Source of the DNA: Acidobacteriota bacterium
GTDB lineage: Bacteria > Acidobacteriota > Terriglobia > Terriglobales > Acidobacteriaceae
DNA: 8,154 nt
Reading direction: 5' to 3'
Assembly: GCA_021805265.1 (NCBI GenBank)
Contig: JAJZFR010000207.1
Coordinates: 1-8,154, forward strand
Shown here: piece after piece, positions 1-5,444 of the stretch
Position numbering within the stretch: the stretch's first letter is position 1
How the letters are laid out: every line of letters begins with the position of its first letter
Notes under the pieces: model-generated
Databases searched by the model: none
Seen by the model: only the letters and a program-made list of their open reading frames with translations
Told to the model about the DNA's origin: nothing
Program-made: the position numbers and the translations under genes

Positions 1-163
1 AAGTTCGAGGCGCATACACACCCTTCCCAGGGTGCTTCTGAAGCGCCTCCATCCGCGTTCCCTCAGAAGCGGGAGAGCGCAGGTAGAGTCCACTGATTGA
101 CTGCGATTACGCGGACTCGCGAGGTACGGGAAGAGTGTAGCATCTTCCCCGAGGCCCCGGTAG
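1..163. other. Non-coding region rich in inverted repeats, downstream of hslU
   Basis: I see no credible gene here. The stretch holds several exact inverted repeats: GAGGCGC (7-13) with GCGCCTC (43-49), enclosing CACCCT (19-24) with AGGGTG (29-34); CTTCTGA (35-41) with TCAGAAG (63-69), which competes with the first outer stem; GAGTCC (86-91) with GGACTC (113-118); and GGGAAGA (128-134) with TCTTCCC (143-149). No T-run follows any of them in the direction of hslU transcription, so none is a classic intrinsic terminator. It could be a 3' untranslated region, the leader of a gene beyond the left edge, or part of a structured RNA. I cannot name an RNA family. Confidence 0.4.
128..149 (-). terminator. 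Weak stem-loop just after hslU, possible terminator
   Basis: An exact 7-bp stem (GGGAAGA paired with TCTTCCC) closes an 8-nt loop, starting 14 nt after the hslU stop codon. On the minus strand it is not followed by a run of T, so it would be an atypical terminator or an RNA-stabilising 3' hairpin. Its position at the end of the operon is the main reason to list it. Confidence 0.25.
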
Positions 164-1669
164 TTACAAAATGTAACGGCTCAAATCGTGGTCTTTCACA
201 ATGCCGGCGACCATCAGCCGGACATAATCGGCGCTGATGACAAAGACCTTTTCTTTTCCAGTCGCGGTGTCGCGCTCGAGGAACGGCAGCGGCACGGTTG
301 TTTCCGCTTTCACTATAGTGGCCAGAGACGCGGCCTGGTCGGCGTCCCTCGCCACGCGCGCCAGATCCGGAGCGAGAAAGCTGATCTCCTCGAGTACGCG
401 CTCCATGATGGTGTGCAGCCGTCGCGCGCCGATATTTTCCGTCGTCTCGTTCACGCGAAAGGCGAACGCAGCCATCTCCCGCAGCGCCTCATCGGCGAAC
501 TCGAGCCGGATGCCTTCGGTTTCAAGCAGCGCTGTGCATTGCCTGGTCAGTGAGGACTTCGGCTCGGTCAGAATGCGCAGAAAATCCTCGACCGTCAGCG
601 ATTGCAACTCGACACGAATGGGAAATCGACCCTGCAACTCGGGAATCAGATCGGAGGGTTTGGAGACGTGGAACGCGCCCGCTGCAATGAACAGGATGAA
701 GTCCGTCCGCACCATTCCGTAGCGCGTATTCACGGTTGTTCCTTCGACAATCGGCAGAATGTCGCGCTGCACTCCCTCGCGCGAAATATCCGGCCCGTGG
801 CCGCCTTCGCGCCCGGCGATCTTGTCGATCTCGTCGAGAAACACGATGCCGTTGGTCTCCACGCGCTCGACGGCTGCGCGCGTCACCTGATCCATGTCGA
901 TCAGGCGGCCTTCTTCTTCCTGAATGAGATACTCGAAGGCGTCGCTCACCTTCATCTTCCGCTTCTTGGTGCCTCCGCCGAAGATGTTGGGCAACAGATC
1001 CTTGAGATTCATGTCCATCTCTTCCAGGTTCTGACTGCTGATGATGCCCAACTGGGGCGCGTTGCGCTCGCGCGTTTCCAGCTCGACCTGGCGATCATCG
1101 AGCTTGCCTTCGCGGAACTGCTGGCGCAATTTCTCGCGTGTGCGCGGGTAGCTTTCCGCGCCGGGCAGGGTCAACTGTCCGTCTGCTGCGGACTGCTGGG
1201 CTTCCGGCGGCGGAGGCAACAGCAGGTCCAGCAGCCGCTCCTCGGCGTTCTGTTCTGCCTTGTCCTCGACCTCTTCCAGTCGCTCCTCGCGCACCATGTC
1301 GATGGCGATCTCGACCAGGTCGCGGATCATGGACTCGACATCGCGCCCGACGTATCCAACCTCGGTGAACTTGCTCGCTTCGACTTTCAGAAATGGCGAG
1401 TCGGTGAGCTTGGCCAGCCGTCGCGCAATCTCGGTTTTGCCCACGCCCGTCGGCCCGATCATGATGATGTTCTTGGGCATGATGTCTTCGGCAAGATCGG
1501 GCGGCAGCTTCTGGCGACGGGTCCGATTGCGCAGCGCAACCGCGACGGCGCGCTTGGCCGCGCGCTGGCCTACGACGTGCTTGTCCAGCTCGGCGACAAT
1601 CTCGCGCGGCGTCAGCTCTTCGAGCGAAACTTCCTGATCTTCGGCGGTTCCGGGCAGGGTGATCGACAT
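164..1669 (-). CDS. hslU: ATP-dependent protease ATPase subunit HslU (ClpY)
   Basis: HslU is the AAA+ unfoldase ring of the cytoplasmic HslVU protease; it unfolds substrates with ATP and threads them into HslV. Visible in the 501-residue product: Walker A GPTGVGKT (72-79), the GYVG pore loop (105-108), an I-domain with a proline run (about 115-270), Walker B IVFLDEID (275-282), an ELQGR arginine-finger segment (344-348), sensor 2 GARR (414-417), and the C-terminal DLSRYIL that docks into HslV. It is longer than E. coli HslU (443). Most extra length is an N-terminal tail of about 16 residues and an insertion around 436-474. I chose the ATG at 1669; a TTG two codons upstream is possible. Neither has a clear ribosome-binding site, and the gene starts 31 nt after hslV stops, suggesting translational coupling. 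Confidence 0.97.
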   Translation of the reverse strand: MSITLPGTAEDQEVSLEELTPREIVAELDKHVVGQRAAKRAVAVALRNRTRRQKLPPDLAEDIMPKNIIMIGPTGVGKTEIARRLAKLTDSPFLKVEASKFTEVGYVGRDVESMIRDLVEIAIDMVREERLEEVEDKAEQNAEERLLDLLLPPPPEAQQSAADGQLTLPGAESYPRTREKLRQQFREGKLDDRQVELETRERNAPQLGIISSQNLEEMDMNLKDLLPNIFGGGTKKRKMKVSDAFEYLIQEEEGRLIDMDQVTRAAVERVETNGIVFLDEIDKIAGREGGHGPDISREGVQRDILPIVEGTTVNTRYGMVRTDFILFIAAGAFHVSKPSDLIPELQGRFPIRVELQSLTVEDFLRILTEPKSSLTRQCTALLETEGIRLEFADEALREMAAFAFRVNETTENIGARRLHTIMERVLEEISFLAPDLARVARDADQAASLATIVKAETTVPLPFLERDTATGKEKVFVISADYVRLMVAGIVKDHDLSRYIL

Positions 1670-1700
1670 AGGCAATGCGGGCAGGGGAGCTGGTTGTGCT

Positions 1701-2354
1701 CTACGCCTCTAACTCCTCGATAGTGATGCGGTCGTTCGTGTAGATGCAGATTTCGCCAGCGATTTTCATGGCCTTCGTCGCCACTTCGCGAGCGCTCAAT
1801 TCGGTGTTGTCCAGCAGCGCGCGGGCCGCTGCTGTGGCGTAGCTGCCTCCGGAACCGATGGCGGCAATGGATTCATCGGGATCGATCACGTCGCCGGAGC
1901 CGGAGATCAGAAACGTCTGGCCGACGTCGGCCACAATCAGCAGCGCTTCCAGATTGCGCAGCATCTTGTCGGTGCGCCAATCCTTGGCCAGCTCGACCGC
2001 CGCGCGGCCCAGGTTGCCGGAGAACTGCTCGAGCTTGGCCTCGAAGCGCGCGAACAGAGAAAACGCATCCGCCGTCGAGCCTGCGAAGCCCGCCAGAATC
2101 TTTTCCTGATAGAGGCGCCGAATCTTCTTTGCCGAGTGCTTCAGAACGTGATCGCCCAGCGTCACCTGTCCATCTGCGGCCATCACGACCGAACCATTGC
2201 GTCGCACACAGATGACGGTTGTGGAACGAATGCGCCGCGACCTGGCATCCGAGGTGAGCGAGGTGCGCGAGGCGACTGACGCGCGCGACAAACTTCGCTT
2301 GCGCGTCCTTGCCGGTGCGTGAGCCTGCGAGTTGGGGAGTGGATCGTCTGCCAT
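1701..2354 (-). CDS. hslV: ATP-dependent protease peptidase subunit HslV (ClpQ), with N-terminal extension
   Basis: HslV is the proteasome-like N-terminal threonine peptidase of HslVU. The mature core begins at Thr45-Thr46 (TTVICVRRNG). Counting Thr45 as 1, family landmarks fall in register: Asp17 (D61), Lys33 (K77), Gly45 (G89) and Ser124 (S168), giving a mature chain of 173 residues, the usual size. In many relatives only Met precedes the catalytic Thr; here 44 residues rich in Arg, Ser and Ala do. The ATG at 2354 is chosen because AAGGAAA lies 8 nt upstream. No in-frame ATG or GTG lies between it and Thr45; the only conventional alternative is a TTG at residue 22. A longer reading frame from 2486 lacks support. 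A possible -10 (TACAAT on the minus strand, 2422-2427) lies upstream without a convincing -35. It is the first gene of hslV-hslU. Confidence 0.95.
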   Translation of the reverse strand: MADDPLPNSQAHAPARTRKRSLSRASVASRTSLTSDARSRRIRSTTVICVRRNGSVVMAADGQVTLGDHVLKHSAKKIRRLYQEKILAGFAGSTADAFSLFARFEAKLEQFSGNLGRAAVELAKDWRTDKMLRNLEALLIVADVGQTFLISGSGDVIDPDESIAAIGSGGSYATAAARALLDNTELSAREVATKAMKIAGEICIYTNDRITIEELEA

Positions 2355-2362
2355 CAAAATCG

Positions 2363-2369
2363 TTTCCTT
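2363..2369 (-). promoter_or_regulatory. hslV ribosome-binding site
   Basis: AAGGAAA on the minus strand sits 8 nt before the ATG at 2354. It decides the start codon and therefore supports the reality of the 44-residue N-terminal extension of HslV. Confidence 0.6.
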
Positions 2370-2442
2370 ACGCGCCGCGCCGAGGCTGCCGCGGCCATGT
2401 GCCAAAGCCGCACAAACATTGATTGTATCGTAGTGAGCACCG

Positions 2443-2457
2443 CTGGAATGGCTCCAG
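2443..2457. repeat. Short inverted repeat in the hslV upstream region
   Basis: CTGGA and TCCAG flank a 5-nt centre; with one bulged base the symmetry extends by about three more pairs (CGC/GCG). It lies roughly 90-100 nt upstream of the hslV start, just upstream of the possible -10, so it could be an operator or a chance hairpin. It does not match the CIRCE heat-shock operator. Confidence 0.2.
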
Positions 2458-2523
2458 GCGGCACACTCGATCCCGCGCCATCTCACGCAACCTTTGCTTC
2501 CTCGCGTTCCGTCGGCATATTGA

Positions 2524-2838
2524 TACTTCCCGGCGGCAGCTTATTCTGCGGATCGCAGAGACGGGAACCTTATCCTCCAGAGCCATACCGAGCAGCCCCT
2601 GGAATGCCTCCGTTACTGCCTCAGCCTGCCGGTTTCGGTGCTGATTACCGGCATCGACAGCCCGACCATTCTGGATCAGGCAATCGAAGCGGCGCGCATC
2701 TTCCGGCCCATGACCGAGCAGCAGATCGCCAGCCTGCTCGAACGGACGGCTACGGCAGCCGCCGACGGACGCCACGAACTCTGCAAGACCACCACGCACT
2801 TTGACGGCACCGCCCGCAAACCCCATAACCTTGGATAG
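2524..2838 (+). pseudogene. C-terminal remnant of an aldo/keto reductase
   Basis: The frame is open from just after a TGA at 2521-2523 to a TAG at 2836-2838. From about 2560 it reads like the C-terminal end of the NADPH-dependent aldo/keto reductase superfamily. Recognisable pieces are PLECLRYCLSLPVSVLITG, an alpha-helical ILDQAIEAARIFRPM segment, the EQQIASLLERT helix, and the KTTTHFDGTA tail ending in LG. That is roughly 90 residues of a protein normally near 300-350. The TIM-barrel body with the catalytic Asp/Tyr/Lys/His is missing, and upstream sequence in the other two forward frames shows no convincing barrel fragment. The first ATG in frame is at 2638, inside the homology, without a good ribosome site. 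It is divergent from hslV. I infer a decayed gene rather than a functional small protein. Confidence 0.7.
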
Positions 2839-3037
2839 CATCTCGATCCAGATATGTGTCAGAAGAAACAATTTACCCATAAACCGGGGCGCAGAACTCC
2901 GGTAACTCCTCCGGGCCGGTTCATCCACGATTCATCCTCTCGATTGCGCTCAGTCAATCGATTGAGTCCAAAACATGCGCGTTTGTTCATCCCCTCAAGA
3001 ATTCATGGAAGCCGTATATCCTAAATTGATTTTTCAG
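2839..3037. other. Intergenic spacer between the reductase remnant and the lipoprotein promoter
   Basis: No gene is supported here. It becomes more AT-rich towards the lipoprotein gene. It contains an inverted repeat AACCGG (2882-2887) with CCGGTT (2916-2921), and a perfect 12-bp palindrome TCAATCGATTGA (2954-2965) lying about 70 nt upstream of the predicted -35 box. Confidence 0.4.
2954..2965. repeat. 12-bp palindrome TCAATCGATTGA, possible operator
   Basis: Exact dyad symmetry, upstream of the predicted promoter of the lipoprotein gene. It could bind a dimeric regulator, but only one copy is seen and a chance occurrence cannot be excluded. Confidence 0.2.
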
Positions 3038-3067
3038 TAGACAACAGCCCTGAAATATTCATATATT
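3038..3067 (+). promoter_or_regulatory. Predicted sigma-70-type promoter of the lipoprotein gene
   Basis: TAGACA (3038-3043, five of six matches to TTGACA) and TATATT (3062-3067, five of six to TATAAT) are separated by 18 nt in an AT-rich stretch. Transcription would begin near 3074, giving a leader of about 78 nt that contains two competing 6-bp stems: GCGTCT (3085-3090) with AGACGC (3103-3108), or CCGCGT (3091-3096) with ACGCGG (3105-3110). Confidence 0.4.
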
Positions 3068-3151
3068 CGTTGTGCTCACGAAAAGCGTCTCCGCGTGTTT
3101 CCAGACGCGGAAGAAAAGTCAACATGTACATCTTCCAGAGAGGTCTTCCCA

Positions 3152-4270
3152 ATGCGCACTGAACCATCCGCACGAATTCTTCAGGTCGCAGCCTGTGCTC
3201 TTACGCTCAGTCTGCTGACCGTCATGGGCTGCTCCAAGAAAATGGTGAATCCCACGCCATCGCCCATGGTGAACAGCGTCCTGAACCAGATGGCCACCAT
3301 CGAGACCATCGGTTCCACCGTCGATCCCATGAACGGCGACAGCAACCCGTACGGACTCGGCATTGTGCCGGTAACCGCCGGCAACCTGACCATGGGCAAC
3401 CTGCTCGCCTGCAACTTCAACGACTCGGGCGGCAATGCGGGCAACGGAACCACGATTGTCCAACTCGCCCCGATGCCGAACTCCAAGCCGACTCGTTTCG
3501 CTCAGGATCCGAGCCTTCAGGGCTGCGACGCAATGGCCATCAATACCACGGCCGACTACACCTGGGTCGCGGCCTACACCGCCGCCGACAACCCGATTGT
3601 CACTCCAACCGGTACGATTGCAACTACGCTCAAGACCTCCTACACCTGGATGCACCCCTGGGGTCAGACCTTCGCCGTGCCCATGGCTTCCCTCACCATG
3701 GCCGTGCCGACGTTTTATGTTACCGACGCGGGCGACGGCTCTGTGATCGCTGTTCGCATCACCAGCACCGGCTTCATGTTCCAGAAGATCGCCAAGGGCT
3801 TCCCGGTCAACCTGACCTCGGCCTACGGCATTCTTGCCCCAGCCGGACTCACCTATGATCAGCCTTCCGATACGCTCTACCTGGTTTCGAGCGACACGAA
3901 CAGCATTGTGGCGTTGATGAATGCCTCGACACTCACCGATGGCGGCATCATGGTCTCCGGTACGGCCTCCACCGGACTCAGCTTCAGCGGCACCCAGGCC
4001 AGCCAGGCAAAGGTGGTCTATAACGGCGCACCGCTCAACGCACCCGTGAGCATGGCCGAGCTGTACAACGGCAATCTGGTGGTCGGCAACACGGCAGACA
4101 ATAACCTGATCGAGATCACCCCGGCGGGCATCGTCGCTGGCACCAAGCTGGTCGATTCCGGCGTGGCGGGCGCGATTTTCGGCATCGCCACCATGGGCAC
4201 GACCGTCAACACTCAGGTCATCTACTTCAACGACGACAACACCAACTCAGTGGTCCAGGTCAGCCGCTGA
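3152..4270 (+). CDS. Predicted lipoprotein with NHL/beta-propeller-like repeats
   Basis: The role is unknown. The 372-residue product begins with a basic n-region (MRTEPSARILQ), a hydrophobic stretch (about 11-25) and a lipobox-like VMGC ending at Cys27, so it is probably lipidated and exported to the cell envelope. A Pro/Ser linker follows. The rest is made of loosely repeated beta-rich units of the NHL/SMP-30-like propeller type: NPYGLGIVP...NLLACNFND (65-91), FYVTDAGDGSVIAV (188-201), LTYDQPSDTLYLVSSDTNSIVAL (233-255), ELYNGNLVVGNTADNNLIEI (303-322) and QVIYFNDDNTNSVVQV (355-370). There are no obvious catalytic residues, and such folds usually bind proteins or sugars. The ATG at 3152 is preferred over the start at 3095 because GAGAGG lies 8 nt before it and the signal peptide then sits at the N-terminus. 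It appears monocistronic. Confidence 0.85.
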   Translation: MRTEPSARILQVAACALTLSLLTVMGCSKKMVNPTPSPMVNSVLNQMATIETIGSTVDPMNGDSNPYGLGIVPVTAGNLTMGNLLACNFNDSGGNAGNGTTIVQLAPMPNSKPTRFAQDPSLQGCDAMAINTTADYTWVAAYTAADNPIVTPTGTIATTLKTSYTWMHPWGQTFAVPMASLTMAVPTFYVTDAGDGSVIAVRITSTGFMFQKIAKGFPVNLTSAYGILAPAGLTYDQPSDTLYLVSSDTNSIVALMNASTLTDGGIMVSGTASTGLSFSGTQASQAKVVYNGAPLNAPVSMAELYNGNLVVGNTADNNLIEITPAGIVAGTKLVDSGVAGAIFGIATMGTTVNTQVIYFNDDNTNSVVQVSR

Positions 4271-4299
4271 TAAACCCTCAGAACCTGATCTACCAGCCC

Positions 4300-4342
4300 A
4301 AACAGAAGCGGCGCGTGAATTGCTCACGCGCCGCTTCTGTTT
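4300..4342. terminator. Bidirectional terminator between convergent genes
   Basis: A perfect 19-bp stem (left arm 4300-4318, AAACAGAAGCGGCGCGTGA) closes a 5-nt loop, ATTGC. It is GC-rich at the loop end, and its A/T-rich base gives TTT at the end of the stem on either strand. It lies 29 nt past the lipoprotein stop and 12 nt past the nrdB stop. This fits intrinsic termination of both convergent transcripts, although the T-tracts are short. Confidence 0.8.
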
Positions 4343-4354
4343 ATCCGTAAGGCC

Positions 4355-5410
4355 CTAGAAATCCTCGCCGAAAGCCACTTCGCCCTCTACCGCTGACTGA
4401 TATGCGGAGACGCGTCGCTCGAAGAAGTTGGTCAGCTCCTGCACGTCCTGGAGTTCCATGAAGGAGAAGGGATTCTTCGCGTGGAAGACAGGCTCGATGC
4501 CCATCCTCCTGAGCCGCGCGTCGGCGACGTAGCCCAGATACTGGCGCATCTCGCGCAGGGAAAGCCCGGCCACGCCACCCGCGAGGAGGTCTTCGGCGAA
4601 CTGGACTTCGGCATCGACCGCTTCGCGGAGCATGGTGACGATCTGCTGTTCGAGATCCGCGTCCCAGAGGTCTGGCTCCTGGGCGCGCACCACGTTGACC
4701 ACCTCGAAGGCAAACTCCAGATGGCAGCTTTCATCGCGGAAGACCCAGTTGGTTCCCGCCGCCAGCCCGTGCAGCAGCCCCTTTGAGCGGAAGTAGTAAA
4801 CATAGGCAAATGCCGCGAAAAAGAACAGCCCCTCGATGCAGGAAGCGAAGCAGATCAGATTCAACAGAAACTGCCTGCGATCCTCGCGCGTCTCGAGATG
4901 ATCGAGCTTCTGGATCGAGTCCATCCACTTCATGCAGAACTCGGCCTTCTTGGCAATGGAAGGGATATTCTCGACCGCCGCAAAGGCATCGGCTCGCTCC
5001 TCCGGATCGGGCACGTAGTTATCGAGCAGCGTGAGATAGAACTGCACATGCACGGCCTCCTCGAACAACTGGCGGGAGAGGTAGAGGCGCGCCTCCGGCG
5101 AGTTGATGTGCTTGTACAGGTTCAGGACGAGATTGTTTGAAACGATGCTGTCGCCGGTGGCGAAAAACGCGACGAGGCGTCGAATTACATGCACCTCGGC
5201 GGGCGTGATCTTCTGTTTCAGATCGGTCAGGTCGCTTTGAAAATCGATCTCCTCGACCGTCCAGGTGTTCTTGATTCCGTCGCGAAACATCTCGTAAAAC
5301 ACAGGGAACCGCATCGGGCGGAGCGTAAGACACAGCCCCGGATCGAGAATATGTTCCGGTGCCGCGACCGAGCTTTTGCGCTGTTGATTTTCCGTCTCCG
5401 CTGTTGCCAT
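4355..5410 (-). CDS. nrdB: Class I ribonucleotide reductase, beta (R2) subunit
   Basis: This ferritin-like subunit generates and stores the radical that NrdA uses for ribonucleotide reduction. In the 351-residue product the metal ligands can be placed by family pattern: Asp87 (ATGDSI), Glu118 and His121 (FEEAVH), Glu193 (CIEG), Glu227 and His230 (RDESCH). A tyrosine, Tyr125, stands four residues after His121, exactly where the E. coli radical Tyr122 is. Together with Asp87 this suggests a tyrosyl-radical dimetal enzyme, not the Phe/Glu class Ic form of Chlamydia, although surrounding residues (FEEAVH) resemble that group. Near the C-terminus Tyr337 is the likely counterpart of E. coli Tyr356 in radical transfer. 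The ATG at 5410 is chosen because AGGAG lies 7 nt upstream; a GTG at 5416 would be only 1 nt from that site. It follows nrdA by 34 nt, in one operon. Confidence 0.95.
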   Translation of the reverse strand: MATAETENQQRKSSVAAPEHILDPGLCLTLRPMRFPVFYEMFRDGIKNTWTVEEIDFQSDLTDLKQKITPAEVHVIRRLVAFFATGDSIVSNNLVLNLYKHINSPEARLYLSRQLFEEAVHVQFYLTLLDNYVPDPEERADAFAAVENIPSIAKKAEFCMKWMDSIQKLDHLETREDRRQFLLNLICFASCIEGLFFFAAFAYVYYFRSKGLLHGLAAGTNWVFRDESCHLEFAFEVVNVVRAQEPDLWDADLEQQIVTMLREAVDAEVQFAEDLLAGGVAGLSLREMRQYLGYVADARLRRMGIEPVFHAKNPFSFMELQDVQELTNFFERRVSAYQSAVEGEVAFGEDF

Positions 5411-5417
5411 TTTCACT

Positions 5418-5422
5418 CTCCT
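5418..5422 (-). promoter_or_regulatory. nrdB ribosome-binding site
   Basis: AGGAG on the minus strand lies 7 nt before the ATG at 5410 and only 1 nt before an in-frame GTG at 5416. It therefore favours the ATG and removes two residues from the longest reading. Confidence 0.65.
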
Positions 5423-5444
5423 GATTCCTTCACAGATTCTTTCG

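Noticed and set aside
1..50. GTTCGA near the left edge as the T-loop of a tRNA
   Set aside because: No acceptor stem, anticodon arm or CCA end can be fitted around it within the window.
602..1723. A long plus-strand open frame of 373 codons opposite hslU
   Set aside because: It is the antisense shadow of hslU in high-GC DNA; the His/Leu/Asp-rich translation shows no family features, whereas the opposite strand is unmistakably HslU.
2401..2460. CIRCE-type heat-shock operator upstream of hslV
   Set aside because: The GTGCTCA/TGAGCAC sequence there lacks the paired TTAGCACTC-N9-GAGTGCTAA arms; only a short CTGGA/TCCAG repeat is present.
2355..2486. A 44-codon further N-terminal extension of HslV starting at 2486
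   Set aside because: The ribosome site AAGGAAA directly precedes the ATG at 2354, and the likely promoter -10 lies inside the longer version.
2368..2928. A minus-strand open frame of 186 codons upstream of hslV
   Set aside because: It runs antisense to the aldo/keto reductase remnant and over the hslV upstream region; the translation resembles nothing and is explained as a shadow frame.
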